A stretch of 64,000 nucleotides of DNA, from NCBI GenBank assembly GCA_900299145.1, contig OMIN01000149.1, forward strand, positions 1 through 64,000, read 5' to 3'. A program made the translations under genes and the position numbers. The DNA comes from Betaproteobacteria bacterium (lineage in GTDB: Bacteria > Pseudomonadota > Gammaproteobacteria > Burkholderiales > SG8-41). A model generated the notes under the pieces. The model was not told where the DNA came from, did not search any database, and worked only from the letters and a program-made list of their open reading frames with translations. Positions 26,436 through 39,857 of this stretch are shown piece by piece. How positions within the stretch are numbered: the first letter of the stretch is position 1; each line of letters opens with the position of its first letter.

Positions 26436-27062
26436 TTATGCTGCCTGTTGCTTCCTGCGGCGTGCCATAAAGCCCAAGAAACCCAGCCCAGCCAACATCA
26501 TCGCATACGTTTCCGGTTCCGGCACAGCAGTGGTAACGGTGATGTTGTCCCAAAATACAGACTGAGGGAAACTCGCAGAACCGCCACTCAACGTCGCAGT
26601 GAGGGTATTTATACCGGTGACACTGAGTGTTGTGAAGGTTGGGAAACCCGTGCTACCGCTCTGGCTGCCAATATCGGATCCCGATCCGGCCAAAAGCGAG
26701 AATGTGTCAGCATCGCTCGGCGCGAAATCACCAGCATTGACCGAAATTGACGTGATGGCACTGGAGAAAGTCAACAAGAAGGCACCACCCGCTGTGTCGT
26801 TGAAGGGGCTAAGGGTGCGGCTGCCAAAAGCACCAGGAGCGCCAGAGAAACCGGAAATGTTTCTGATTTCAACATCGCTGCCACCGATGCGCGTAATGGT
26901 CATGGTTAAGCCGGCGTTTGTTTGCACCAGCGAGCCACCTTGGAGGCCCGTGGTCGCCCCTTCAAAATCAAATATTGCTGCTGATGCACTTCCAGCCATC
27001 AGCGCGGCGCTTGCGGCTACCGACAGGAACTTACGAGTGTTTATTAGCAGGCGGGCTTGCAT
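26436..27062 (-). CDS. PEP-CTERM sorting-domain exported protein
   Basis: 208 residues. A signal peptide (residues about 10-29, ending SASA) is followed by a Ser/Thr/Gly-rich extracellular body of about 150 residues, and a C-terminal sorting signal: VPEPETYAMMLAGLGFLGFM and then RRRKQ. Exosortase recognises the PEP motif and cleaves near it, tying such proteins to exopolysaccharide-producing bacteria. The body resembles the beta-sandwich domains common in this class; no enzymatic motif is visible. AAGGAGAT precedes the ATG, and a terminator follows the gene. Confidence 0.93.
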   Translation of the reverse strand: MQARLLINTRKFLSVAASAALMAGSASAAIFDFEGATTGLQGGSLVQTNAGLTMTITRIGGSDVEIRNISGFSGAPGAFGSRTLSPFNDTAGGAFLLTFSSAITSISVNAGDFAPSDADTFSLLAGSGSDIGSQSGSTGFPTFTTLSVTGINTLTATLSGGSASFPQSVFWDNITVTTAVPEPETYAMMLAGLGFLGFMARRRKQQAA

Positions 27063-27480
27063 GGTGTATCTCCTTGAACAAGAAATCTACGTTAGTTTTA
27101 TCTCATGCGGGCGTGATTCGCGATGCACAAACTCCGCCCGATTTCTGTGTATATCAGTATCAAACTTTCTGATGATACGTAAATCAATGTAGAAAATTAG
27201 CAACTAGCGGTCAATAGCCCGTTTGGACTAATTTTGAGCCAATTCGCGGAAAGACTTCCTTTAGCTGACTTTAATTCCATGAATTAGCGCCCTGCTCAAG
27301 CGAGAGACTGATGGCTCGCGCTTCAGGTGCTTGGCTGGGAACATCCCGTTAACGGCGGACGCGATGGGGACGCTCACCCATGATGGTAGCAAGCGTAGTC
27401 CATAAGCAGCGTGGCGAATTGCGGGACGAACTGTGGCTCTAACACTGGAATTCGCTGCGCGTCTTACAGGCTGCGGCTGG
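27063..27480. other. Intergenic region, no firm gene
   Basis: 418 bases upstream of the PEP-CTERM gene. An inverted repeat GTATCA-10-TGATAC at 27157-27178 lies about 95 bases before that gene and could be a regulator site. Between about 27261 and 27430 the minus strand has an open stretch with protein-like composition (GMFPAKHLKREPSVSRL) but no start, ribosome site or partner. It may be an eroded gene piece and is not called as a gene. Confidence 0.35.
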
Positions 27481-27870
27481 TCATTGGTATGGCGTCTGCA
27501 CCAGCAACAGCCCGACCGTCTCCAAAAACTCTCGCGTCCCAAATGGTTTGCGCAAATACGCATCCGCGCCCATTTGCAAGCCCTTGGCCACTTCCGCGTC
27601 CAGGCCGCGCGCGCTGAGAATCAGAATTTTCATCGTTTGCAGTTTGGGCGATGCACGCACGCGACGGCACAATTCGTAGCCGTCGAGGGCGGGCAGCATG
27701 ATGTCGAACACGGCAAGATCGGGTTGATGTTCTTCCAGCGCTGCCCAGCCGCGCACGCCATCGCTGGCGGTGAGTACGTCGTACCCTGCATTTTCCAGTA
27801 AAAATTTCAATGAAATCAATATGTTATGGTCATCCTCGACAATCAGGACGCGGCGGCCTGACGGAGTCAT
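27481..27870 (-). CDS. Single-domain response regulator (CheY-like receiver)
   Basis: 129 residues from ATG 27870, overlapping the kinase stop by four bases. It consists of a receiver only: acidic pair VEDDHNI, phospho-acceptor Asp in LAVFDIMLPALDGYE, Ser/Thr in LILSARG and Lys in DAYLRKPFGTREF. There is no DNA-binding domain, unlike CrbR/CbrB-type partners of similar kinases, so output must be by protein contact or phosphorelay. It surely partners the kinase encoded upstream. Confidence 0.9.
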   Translation of the reverse strand: MTPSGRRVLIVEDDHNILISLKFLLENAGYDVLTASDGVRGWAALEEHQPDLAVFDIMLPALDGYELCRRVRASPKLQTMKILILSARGLDAEVAKGLQMGADAYLRKPFGTREFLETVGLLLVQTPYQ

Positions 27871-30605
27871 GCGCGTACCTCCGGCAGCGGCAGCGTGAAT
27901 GAGAACGTGGCGCCTGCGCCCGGCGCACTGACGACCCACAGCTGGCCGCCCAGGTGTTCGACGATCTGTTTGCAGATGGCGAGACCCAGGCCGCTGCCCT
28001 TGGGTTTGTCAGTCAATGTGTCGCCGGCCTGACGGAATTTTTCAAAAATCACGGCCTGATCTTCGGTACTGATGCCGGGGCCGTTGTCGGCGATATCGAC
28101 GCGCAGCGCACCTTGCGTGGGCGCCAGCGCCACCGTGACGCGACCGCGATGCGGCGCACAGAATTTTGCTGCGTTTGACAAAAGATTCTGCATGACTTGC
28201 ATCACGCGGTCGCGGTCGGCGATGATTTCCGGCGCGGCGTCTGGCAGCGTCGCACTAATCGTCACGTGGTTGTCATTGAACAACTGGCTGGTGGCGCGCA
28301 GGGATTCATGAATGAGCTCGCGCATATCGAACTGTATTGCATGCCACTCGCCGCCGCCGGATTCGAGCTTGGCAAGATCGAGCACCTGGTTGATGAGGCG
28401 CGTCAGCCGCTCGGATTCACGGATGATGATGCCAAGAAAATTCTCGCGCTGAGCCATGTCGAGCGCGGGGTTGTCGCGCAGGATTTCGGAAAAGGCGCGG
28501 ATCGAGGTGAGCGGCGTGCGCAGTTCATGGGTCACTGTGGAGATGAAATCGTTTTTCAGTTGATCGAGTTCGGTGAGCCGGAGATTCGCGCTGCGCAATT
28601 CGTTGGTTGCAGCCTCCAGTTCACGCGATTGTTGTTCCAACTGGCGGCTGTAGGCGAGCACTTGCGAGGCTTCGTCGATGATGTGCATGACTTCGCCGAT
28701 GCCCAGCGGTTCTTCGTCCACCACCGAGGCAATCATCACGCGCGCGCTGGCGCTGCCGATGGCGCCAGTCAGCAGCGATTCTGCGTGATGCACGGTGTCC
28801 GCGTCGGCGGGTATGGCATTGACTTCGGATACGCCCCGCACGCGTGCGTACGCGGCGAGTGCTTCCCGGGCGCGGTCGGGGCCGAGAAAGCGGCCGAGCA
28901 GCGTCAGCAGATCATTCACCGATGCGCTGCCGCTCCAGAAGCGCGAGCCGGCGCCCGGCACGTGTCGCGTGGCGTCGACAAACAGCGTGGCCTGTGCGTG
29001 CTCGGCGGCATCCGCCGTGCGTGCCAACGACAGTGCGATGTACAGGCCCGCATTGGCGAGCAGGCTCCAGAACAGGCAATGCGAAATTTCATCCAGCCCT
29101 TGCAGGCCGAAGAGTTGTTGCGGTTTTAGCAACTCGATTCCCCACAAACCTTGCGACAGAAACGTCGCCGGCAGCCAGCCGGATTTGGCGAAGGAGGGCA
29201 GTAGCAGGGTGTAGATCCATATGGCAAACCCCGCGCTCAGTCCCCAGATAGCGCCTTGCCGCGTGCCGCCTTTCCAGAAAAGGCCCAGAATGATTGCGGG
29301 AGCGAACTGCGCTACCGCGGAGAACGAAATTAAACCAATGGAAACCAGCGCGTAGGCTTCGCCCGCTAGATAAAAGTAGACGTAGCCGAGGATCAAAATG
29401 CCGACGATGGCACCACGCCTTATTCCCAGCAGCAGTTGCGACAAATCGCGCCGTTCGTTGAGGCGCAAGCCGCGCAAGCGCAGCAATAACGGCATCACCA
29501 AATCGTTGCACACCATGGTCGACAGCGCGATGGTTTCCACGATCCCCATCCCGGTGGCTGCCGACAGGCCGCCGATAAATGCGAGCATGGCGAGTGCAGC
29601 CTGCTTTTCGGCAATAGGTAGTGTCAGCACAAAGGTGTCGGCGTCGACGCCACCCGACGGAAAGTACAACAGCCCCCCCAGCGCGATCGGCAGCACAAAA
29701 ATGTTAATTGCCAGCAGATAGAGAGGGAAAAGCCATATGGCCTTGTTCAGATGGCGCTCGTCGACGTTTTCCACCACGGCGACCTGAAACTGGCGCGGTA
29801 GAAACAGAATGGCGAACATCGACAGCAGTGTGAGCGATGCCCACGAGCCGTAATTGCCGGATTCGCCGCCAAGCGTGATCAAAGTTTGTAACCGGATATC
29901 CTGTGCGGCACGATCGAAAATATCAGTGAAGCCGTTGTAGATACCATAAGTGACGAAAAGACCCACCGCGAGAAACGCCGCCAGTTTCACCACTGACTCG
30001 AATGCAATGGCTGCGACCAAGCCTTCGTGCCGCTCGCTGGCGTCGAGGTGGCGGGTGCCGAACAGGATGGTGAATGCCGCCAGCAGCATGGCGATATAGA
30101 ACGTATTGTCGCCGACAAAGAGTTGCGAGCCGAGCTTTTCCGGCATGGCAATTCCGGGGTAGTGCAGAATAATGGAAAAACTGGTGGAAATGGCTTTCAG
30201 TTGCAGCGCAATGTAGGGAACAATCCCGACCACTGCGATGATAGTGACCAGCCCGCCCAGCAAGGGGCTTTTTCCGTAACGCGACGCTACAAAATCCGCG
30301 ATGGAGGTGATGCGATTGGCCTTGCTGATGCGGATCATTTTCATCAGCAGCACCCACCACAGCGCCGCCATCAGCGTGGGGCCGATGTAAATTGCCAAAA
30401 AGCCCATGCCGCCGGTAGCGGCACGGCCGACGCTGCCGTAAAACGTCCAAGAGGTGCAGTAAACAGCAAGCGACAGTGCGTAGATATACGGGTTTGCGAT
30501 CAGGCTGCGGCCAGTGTCGGCACGTCTGTCACCATAGGCGGCGATGGCGAAAAGCAGGCCGACATAGGCGAACGACACGACGACGATCATGCCGCCGGTC
30601 AGCAT
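27867..30605 (-). CDS. Symporter-domain sensor histidine kinase, CrbS/CbrA-like
   Basis: 912 residues. Residues about 1-510 form a sodium:solute symporter-like domain with about 13 membrane segments (SLAVYCTSWTFYGSVG near 50; SADFVASRYGKSPLL-type loop; GGLSAATGMGIVETIALSTM). A linker of the STAC type follows (FLGPDRAREALAAYARVRG; AESLLTGAIGSASARVMIAS). Then a coiled coil, HisKA with the phosphorylated His in DFISTVTHELRTPLTSIRAF, and HATPase with NLLSNAAKFC, DNGPGIS and GSGLGLAI. No PAS domain is evident. CrbS kinases control acetyl-CoA synthetase in gamma-proteobacteria; acs lies 0.3 kb upstream on the same strand, supporting an acetate-sensing role. Confidence 0.88.
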   Translation of the reverse strand: MLTGGMIVVVSFAYVGLLFAIAAYGDRRADTGRSLIANPYIYALSLAVYCTSWTFYGSVGRAATGGMGFLAIYIGPTLMAALWWVLLMKMIRISKANRITSIADFVASRYGKSPLLGGLVTIIAVVGIVPYIALQLKAISTSFSIILHYPGIAMPEKLGSQLFVGDNTFYIAMLLAAFTILFGTRHLDASERHEGLVAAIAFESVVKLAAFLAVGLFVTYGIYNGFTDIFDRAAQDIRLQTLITLGGESGNYGSWASLTLLSMFAILFLPRQFQVAVVENVDERHLNKAIWLFPLYLLAINIFVLPIALGGLLYFPSGGVDADTFVLTLPIAEKQAALAMLAFIGGLSAATGMGIVETIALSTMVCNDLVMPLLLRLRGLRLNERRDLSQLLLGIRRGAIVGILILGYVYFYLAGEAYALVSIGLISFSAVAQFAPAIILGLFWKGGTRQGAIWGLSAGFAIWIYTLLLPSFAKSGWLPATFLSQGLWGIELLKPQQLFGLQGLDEISHCLFWSLLANAGLYIALSLARTADAAEHAQATLFVDATRHVPGAGSRFWSGSASVNDLLTLLGRFLGPDRAREALAAYARVRGVSEVNAIPADADTVHHAESLLTGAIGSASARVMIASVVDEEPLGIGEVMHIIDEASQVLAYSRQLEQQSRELEAATNELRSANLRLTELDQLKNDFISTVTHELRTPLTSIRAFSEILRDNPALDMAQRENFLGIIIRESERLTRLINQVLDLAKLESGGGEWHAIQFDMRELIHESLRATSQLFNDNHVTISATLPDAAPEIIADRDRVMQVMQNLLSNAAKFCAPHRGRVTVALAPTQGALRVDIADNGPGISTEDQAVIFEKFRQAGDTLTDKPKGSGLGLAICKQIVEHLGGQLWVVSAPGAGATFSFTLPLPEVRA

Positions 30606-30611
30606 GGTGTT

Positions 30612-30812
30612 TTACGGCTGCTCGCTTCGTTCAACCACCATCGCCATCAACCCAATAAGCGCCGCCCACGCGCAAAACACGTAGCAGTAAAGCACCGGCA
30701 ACCCGAAGATCATGCCGTCGTGGGCGAACAGTTGCAGCAATGGGTAATTGAAAAGCAGCACGCCCAGCATGAAGAGGGCCGCGAGGCGAGGGCCTTTGAG
30801 GGCGGGTTGCAT
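30612..30812 (-). CDS. Small membrane protein upstream of the kinase gene
   Basis: 66 residues from ATG 30812 (MQPALKGPRL); a GTG at 30860 would add 16 residues reaching into a palindromic repeat. Two hydrophobic segments (RLAALFMLGVLLFNYPLLQLF; LPVLYCYVFCAWAALIGLMA) and an acidic tail VVERSEQP. Small two-helix proteins commonly precede SSS-type transporters and kinases, and this one ends six bases before the kinase gene, so it may be its subunit. Function not established. Confidence 0.65.
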   Translation of the reverse strand: MQPALKGPRLAALFMLGVLLFNYPLLQLFAHDGMIFGLPVLYCYVFCAWAALIGLMAMVVERSEQP

Positions 30813-30823
30813 TGTTTCAAGTA

Positions 30824-30892
30824 CCCCGTAAATAGCGCAGCGTATTACGGGGCCACTCACGATGTCTCCGTAATATGCTGCGCTCCTTACGG
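30824..30892. repeat. REP-like pair of palindromes
   Basis: Two stem-loops: CCCCGTAA...TTACGGGG at 30824-30852 and CCGTAA...TTACGG at 30868-30892. Their loops, AGCGCAGCGTA and TATGCTGCGCT, are near-complementary, so the two units are inverted copies. It is typical of REP/BIME-type elements between genes. Confidence 0.65.
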
Positions 30893-30923
30893 GCTACGAG
30901 ATTACGGAACACGATCACGGCGG

Positions 30924-32894
30924 TTAAACCGATTGTTTCAACTGATCCAGGATCGCCGGGTTTTCCAGCGTAGATACATCCTGCGTGATCTCCTCGCCCT
31001 TCGCGATGGAACGCAACAGCCGCCGCATGATCTTGCCGGAGCGTGTCTTGGGCAGGTTGTCGCCGAAGCGGATGTCGCGTGGCTTGGCGATGGGGCCGAT
31101 TTCCTTGCCCACCCAGTCCTGCAAATCCTTGACGATTCTCTTGGCGGCCTCGCCGTCCGGGCGCGCTTGTTTCAGCACCACAAAGGCGCAGATGGCTTCC
31201 CCGGTGAGGTCATCCGGGCGGCCCACCACGGCGGCCTCCGCCACCAAATCCTTGTTGGCGACCAGCGCGGATTCAATCTCCATGGTGCCGAGGCGGTGGC
31301 CGCTAACATTCAGCACATCGTCGATGCGCCCCATGATGCGGATATAGCCTTCGCTGTCGTAGGTGGCGCCGTCGCCCGCAAGGTAATACTTGCCGTGGAA
31401 ATCTTCAGGGTAGTACGTTTTCTTGAAGCGCTCCGGATCGCCCCAGATCGTGCGTAGCATCGACGGCCATGGCTTTTTGATAACCAGAATGCCGCCCTTA
31501 CCGCGCCCGACCGACTGGCCGGTCTCATCGACGATATCGGCGATCACGCCGGGCAGGGGGAAGGTCGCCGAGCCGGGCTTGGTGGCGGTGGCGCCGGGCA
31601 GCGGCGTGATCATGTGGCCACCGGTTTCGGTCTGCCACCAGGTATCCACGATGGGGCAGCGCCCGCCGCCGACGGTTTCGTGATACCAGATCCACGCTTC
31701 AGGGTTGATGGGCTCGCCCACCGTGCCGAGGATGCGCAGGCTGTTGAGATTGTACTTCTTGGGCAGATCGCCACCGGCCTTGATGAGCGACCGGATCGCC
31801 GTCGGCGCGGTGTAAAACACCGTGACCTTGTGATCCTGAATCATTTTCCAGAAGCGGCCCGCGTCGGGGTAGACCGGCACGCCTTCAAACACCACCTCGG
31901 TCGCGCCGCAGGCCAGCGGGCCGTAGCACACATACGAGTGGCCTGTGACCCAGCCCACGTCGGCCGTGCACCAGAACACGTCGCTGGGTTTGTAGTCAAA
32001 CGTCCACTTCATCGTGAGGATGGTCCACAGCAGGTAACCGCCGGTGGAGTGCTGGATGCCCTTCGGTTTACCGGTGGAGCCGGAGGTGTAGAGTATGAAC
32101 AGCGGATGCTCGGAGTTGACCCAGGTGGGTTCGCAAACGTCAGATTGATCCTTCGTGAGGTCGTGCAACCACACATCGCGCGTGGGGTTCCACGCCACCG
32201 AACTGCCGCTGCGCTTGTAAACGACGATGGTCTTGATGGATTCGCATCCACCCAACGCCAGCGCCTCATCCACCGCAGGCTTTAAAGGAATTTCACGACC
32301 GCCGCGGAACTGCCCGTCGGCGGTCAGCACCGCCACCGCGCCCGCGTCGATGATGCGTTCTTGCAGACTCTTGGCGGAAAAACCGCCGAACACCACCGAG
32401 TGCACCGCGCCGATGCGCGCGCACGCCTGCATGCACACCACGGCTTCGATCGACATCGGCATGTAAACTATGACGCGGTCGCCTTTCTGGATGCCGCGCG
32501 CCTTCAGGCCGTTGGCGGCCTTGCACACCTGCCGGTGCAGCTCACGGTAGGTGATGGTGGTGACCTTGCCGTCGTCCGCTTCGAAAATGATGGCGATTTT
32601 GTCAGGTTGTGTCTTCAGGTGCCGATCAATCGAGTTATACGAGGCATTCAATTCGCCGTCGTGAAACCACTTGAAAAACGGTGGGTTGGATTGATCGAGA
32701 ATTTGCGTGAAGGGTTTGTGCCACAGCAACTCGCTGCGCGCAAGGTTGGCCCAGAAGCCTTCAAAATCCTTTTCCGCTTCGGCACACAGTTTCTGGTACG
32801 CCGCCATGCCGGAAATATTCGCCTGTTTGACAAACGCGTCGCTGGGCGGAAACAGGCGCTCTTCCTGAAGGACGGATTCAATGGTGGACGACAT
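30924..32894 (-). CDS. acs: Acetyl-CoA synthetase (AMP-forming)
   Basis: 656 residues from ATG 32894 ([20 protein letters not shown]), with GGAGG before it; an in-frame start at 32975 has no such support. Adenylate-forming motifs are [52 protein letters not shown] and the C-terminal [14 protein letters not shown], whose Lys is the acetylation-regulated catalytic residue. It converts acetate, ATP and CoA to acetyl-CoA for acetate scavenging. It lies just upstream of the CrbS-like kinase genes, matching the known regulatory link. Confidence 0.96.
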   Translation of the reverse strand: MSSTIESVLQEERLFPPSDAFVKQANISGMAAYQKLCAEAEKDFEGFWANLARSELLWHKPFTQILDQSNPPFFKWFHDGELNASYNSIDRHLKTQPDKIAIIFEADDGKVTTITYRELHRQVCKAANGLKARGIQKGDRVIVYMPMSIEAVVCMQACARIGAVHSVVFGGFSAKSLQERIIDAGAVAVLTADGQFRGGREIPLKPAVDEALALGGCESIKTIVVYKRSGSSVAWNPTRDVWLHDLTKDQSDVCEPTWVNSEHPLFILYTSGSTGKPKGIQHSTGGYLLWTILTMKWTFDYKPSDVFWCTADVGWVTGHSYVCYGPLACGATEVVFEGVPVYPDAGRFWKMIQDHKVTVFYTAPTAIRSLIKAGGDLPKKYNLNSLRILGTVGEPINPEAWIWYHETVGGGRCPIVDTWWQTETGGHMITPLPGATATKPGSATFPLPGVIADIVDETGQSVGRGKGGILVIKKPWPSMLRTIWGDPERFKKTYYPEDFHGKYYLAGDGATYDSEGYIRIMGRIDDVLNVSGHRLGTMEIESALVANKDLVAEAAVVGRPDDLTGEAICAFVVLKQARPDGEAAKRIVKDLQDWVGKEIGPIAKPRDIRFGDNLPKTRSGKIMRRLLRSIAKGEEITQDVSTLENPAILDQLKQSV

Positions 32895-33016
32895 GACTGG
32901 CCTCCGATACGGCATCGCCTGAGGTGGCAATGTGTTGTTTGAAAATCTGGCGAAACCCTGACTATTTTGTCGCATGGGGCTGCTCGCGCCGTGCGGCTTT
33001 ATTCAGTAAGTAAAAC

Positions 33017-37157
<4,141 letters not shown>

Positions 37158-37169
37158 CGCCGCCGCACG

Positions 37170-37535
37170 GTGAAGACACTCAGCCTTGCACTTATCGCGC
37201 TGATCGCAGCGATACAATAACCGCTGTGGCTGGGTAAAGGCAGCTGGATGCGCGTGTGGGAGGTCGACGGCCAGATCAAATCGCAGCGCGAGAAAAACGC
37301 CAAATTGCAAACGCGCAACAACATCCTCGAAGCGGAAGTGCGCGATCTGAAGCAGGGCTATGAAGCCATTGAAGAACGTGCGCGCAGTGAATTGGGCATG
37401 ATCAAGCAGGACGAAATTTTTTTCCAGATGTTGCAGCCGGGACAGAGCGCGCCGCTGGTTCCCGACGCCAGCGCGCAGCCGGTTCCCGACGCCAGCGCGC
37501 AGCCGGCGACGCAACTGCAAAAACACGCCCGTTAG
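37170..37535 (+). pseudogene. ftsB: FtsB-like cell division protein with in-frame stop
   Basis: From GTG 37170 the frame reads VKTLSLALIALIAAIQ, then TAA at 37218-37220, then [20 protein letters not shown] and the coiled coil and REARYELGMI-like end ([20 protein letters not shown]). FtsB proteins have IQYPLWLGKG here, so one base change turns a Tyr codon (TAT/TAC) into a stop inside the membrane anchor. Position after eno is the conserved ftsB site. The downstream part alone (ATG 37248, 95 residues) would lack the membrane segment. Sequencing error, read-through or genuine loss are all possible; ftsB is normally essential. Confidence 0.85.
37457..37504 (+). repeat. 24-bp tandem repeat in the ftsB 3' end
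   Basis: Two identical 24-base units (37457-37480 and 37481-37504) encode VPDASAQP twice in the C-terminal tail of the FtsB-like frame. Perfect identity suggests recent slippage. Confidence 0.92.
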
Positions 37536-37540
37536 TTATT

Positions 37541-37620
37541 GGGCTAAGTGGGGCCATCAGGCGTCATTAGGGGACATAAGGAGTCTTAAGGGTTCATAAG
37601 GGGGCATTTGGGGCCATTCG
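37541..37620 (+). repeat. Degenerate 10-bp-period tandem repeat upstream of folD
   Basis: Eight consecutive 10-base units resemble GGGNCATNAG: GGGCTAAGTG, GGGCCATCAG, GCGTCATTAG, GGGACATAAG, GAGTCTTAAG, GGTTCATAAG, GGGGCATTTG, GGGCCATTCG. The period is close to one helical turn. It ends 13 bases before the folD ATG. Confidence 0.85.
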
Positions 37621-37633
37621 TGCCAACCATATC

Positions 37634-38494
37634 ATGACAGCAAAAATCATCGACGGCGCCGCCTTGGCCCGTGAAAAAATTAGTGAATTAAAACAAATAG
37701 TTACGTCACTGCGGGCGCGAGGGGTCACGCCTGGTCTGGCGACCGTGCTGGTGGGCGACGATCCCGCTTCACGAGTGTATATCCGCAACAAGGCGCGCGC
37801 CTGCGAGCAGGCAGGTGTGGCTTCGATTCACCACGATTTGCCGGCCTCCGCAAGCGAACAGGATGTGCTGAATCTGGTGGAGCGGCTCAACAACGACCCA
37901 AAGGTGCACGGCACGATTGTGCAATTGCCGCTGCCGCGCCACCTGAACGCGCAGTGTGTGTCGCAAGCCATTGCCTACGAAAAGGACGTGGACGGTTTCA
38001 GTTGGCACAATCTCGGCGCGCTGATGGAAAACGTGCCGGGTGTGGTGCCGTGCACGCCGCGAGCGACCATGGCGATGTTGGCGCACGCTGGCGTACCGGT
38101 CGAGAGCAAGCACGCAGTGGTGGTGGGGCGCAGCGTGATTGTCGGCAAGCCTGCGGCTATTCTGCTGATCAACGCCGGCGCCACGGTGACAGTCTGCAAC
38201 TCTCGAACGCCCGATCTGGGAGCGGTGACGCGTCAGGCGGACATTCTGGTTGTTGCAACCGGCCGCGCGGGCCTCATCACGCGCAACATGGTGAAACCGG
38301 GTGCAGCGGTGATCGACGTCGGCATTAACCGCTTGCATGATGGCAAGCTCGCCGGTGACGTCGCCTTCGACGAAGTGAAGGAAATCGCCGGCTGGATCAC
38401 ACCCGTGCCCGGCGGGGTCGGTCCGATGACGGTGGCGATGCTGGTGGAAAATACCGTGAGTGCGGCAGTGCGGGCGGCGGGTAGCAATCGCTGA
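37634..38494 (+). CDS. folD: Methylenetetrahydrofolate dehydrogenase / cyclohydrolase
   Basis: 286 residues. Bifunctional enzyme of one-carbon metabolism, oxidising 5,10-methylene-THF to 10-formyl-THF. Motifs are DDPASRVYIRNKARACEQAG with the catalytic Lys of the YxxxK-like segment (YIRNK), LPLPRHLNAQ, PCTPRATMAML, VVVGRSVIVGKPAAILLINA and PVPGGVGPMTVAMLVENT. Residues 20-24 (KQIVT) of a helix are written with an antisense copy of the dispersed repeat, without changing the usual length of that region. No clear ribosome site is visible; the 10-bp repeat array precedes the ATG. Confidence 0.96.
   Translation: MTAKIIDGAALAREKISELKQIVTSLRARGVTPGLATVLVGDDPASRVYIRNKARACEQAGVASIHHDLPASASEQDVLNLVERLNNDPKVHGTIVQLPLPRHLNAQCVSQAIAYEKDVDGFSWHNLGALMENVPGVVPCTPRATMAMLAHAGVPVESKHAVVVGRSVIVGKPAAILLINAGATVTVCNSRTPDLGAVTRQADILVVATGRAGLITRNMVKPGAAVIDVGINRLHDGKLAGDVAFDEVKEIAGWITPVPGGVGPMTVAMLVENTVSAAVRAAGSNR
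37686..37704 (-). repeat. Dispersed 19-bp repeat, copy 12 (in frame inside folD)
   Basis: Minus strand GTAACTATTTGTTTTAATT with tail CACTAATTTTTT. On the coding strand it spells ELKQIVT. It is an AT-rich patch in a GC-rich gene. Confidence 0.9.
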
Positions 38495-38664
38495 AGTCAA
38501 TCAATTCCCGGTGGCAAGCGGATTATGACACCGTGCACGGACTAGCGCAGTAAAGGACCACTCCATAAATGCGAGGGTGGAGCAGGTGATCTTGCTGATG
38601 CATATCTGGTGTTGTCTGAGGCCGACTGTATGATCCGGATATAAGTAAACCCAAGGATGGCAAG

Positions 38665-39444
38665 ATGAAACGAGTGATTAAGGTTCTGAAAGACGCCACG
38701 AGGATCTGGCGATTTTTCGGACTGTATGGCGGATTTCACTCAGTACTTGCCCATTGGAAAGGGACTGCGGTACTGATGAAGGTGGCGGGGCCCGGTGTCA
38801 CACAACCCATCTTTCTGAGGGTGCCTTCTTCGGACGTCCAAACGTATGGACAGGTGTTCCGGAATCTGGAGTATGGATTTAGCGTGGAGCCACCACCGGA
38901 AACCATAGTAGATGCGGGCGCAAATGTCGGGCTTGCGTCCATCTATTTTGCGGCCAAATATCCCCAAGCCAGGATTATTGCCATCGAGCCGGAATCCAGT
39001 AACTATGAGTTGCTTAAGAAAAACGTTGCGCCTTATCGGAATATTCAGACGCTGAACGCGGCGCTGTGGAATGAAAATGCACTCATCGACTTAATAGATC
39101 CGGGAGTAGGCCATTTTGGCTTTATCACGGCACAAGGTGCACCTGCCGCCTCTTCCAGCAATCTGGGAAAAGTGCGGGCAATTACCATGGATCGGGTAAT
39201 TGACGATTACGGCCTTGATAAAATTGACATTCTGAAAATTGACATTGAAGGGTCCGAAAAGGAGGTGTTCGCCGATACTTCTGCCTGGATCAAAAAGGTT
39301 GACTCTGTCGTGATTGAATTGCATGAGTATTTGAAAAGCGGGTGCGAGCAAAGTTTTTACAAGGGCACGTGCGGTTTGGCCAATGAATTCAAACATGGCG
39401 AAAATTTTTGTGTTTCAAGGAGCGGCAGATTGAAGCCCCATTGA
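38665..39444 (+). CDS. FkbM-family SAM-dependent methyltransferase
   Basis: 259 residues. The SAM-binding motif is ETIVDAGANVGLASIYFAAK near residue 84, then IAIEPESSNYELLKKNVAPY and the FkbM-type DKIDILKIDIEGSEKEVF near 190. Family members O-methylate sugars or polyketides. AAGGATGGCAAG precedes the ATG. The C-terminus (CVSRSGRLKPH) looks abrupt. It is the first of three surface-carbohydrate genes in an AT-richer patch, and probably methylates a glycan residue. Confidence 0.85.
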   Translation: MKRVIKVLKDATRIWRFFGLYGGFHSVLAHWKGTAVLMKVAGPGVTQPIFLRVPSSDVQTYGQVFRNLEYGFSVEPPPETIVDAGANVGLASIYFAAKYPQARIIAIEPESSNYELLKKNVAPYRNIQTLNAALWNENALIDLIDPGVGHFGFITAQGAPAASSSNLGKVRAITMDRVIDDYGLDKIDILKIDIEGSEKEVFADTSAWIKKVDSVVIELHEYLKSGCEQSFYKGTCGLANEFKHGENFCVSRSGRLKPH

Positions 39445-39857
39445 CTCTCGGACTGGGGAGTTGTCTGATGCCCATTTTATGCTTCGGTCAAAGGTATGAA
39501 TGTTGTTGCCGCAGCTGCATTCGGTACGGAGAATCTGGGGAGGCAGTCTTGCAAGATTCGAGGGTTGGACCGCCTACGTTGATGGGGCGAAGGCTATGCA
39601 AAAGTCATGAGACACCCGGATCGTAGTGCACGCAGGCAAGACTGCTACCTGATTTATGCACATTGCGAGCATCTCCTCGATTGTGCTATTGAATTACAGT
39701 GTGTCCCACGACGAAGCGGTACGGTCACAAAGTCGATTTGGTAGCGATGATTAGCAAGAGGTCTGTGCGGGTAGGTTCAAATTTGGTGTATGTAATGAAC
39801 AGTCCGATCCAATGATTGTCCACCCATGACGCCTCCTGTTCATGATTGGGAGGCTCT
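39445..39857. other. Intergenic region, no gene seen
   Basis: 413 bases between the methyltransferase and glycosyltransferase genes. It contains only short open frames without ribosome sites or recognisable motifs, and is AT-richer than the housekeeping flanks. It may hold debris of a lost gene; nothing can be named. Confidence 0.5.

Noticed and set aside
27261..27563. Minus-strand open frame with protein-like stretch GMFPAKHLKREPSVSRL
   Set aside because: It overlaps the end of the receiver gene and lacks a ribosome site; kept only as a possible remnant in the gap note.
30027..31457. Open frame of 476 codons on the plus strand
   Set aside because: Antisense to the CrbS-like kinase and acs; no ribosome site and no recognisable domain.
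37541..37620. CRISPR-like or VNTR array
   Set aside because: Units are 10 bases with no spacers and no cas genes nearby; it is a degenerate tandem repeat, not CRISPR.
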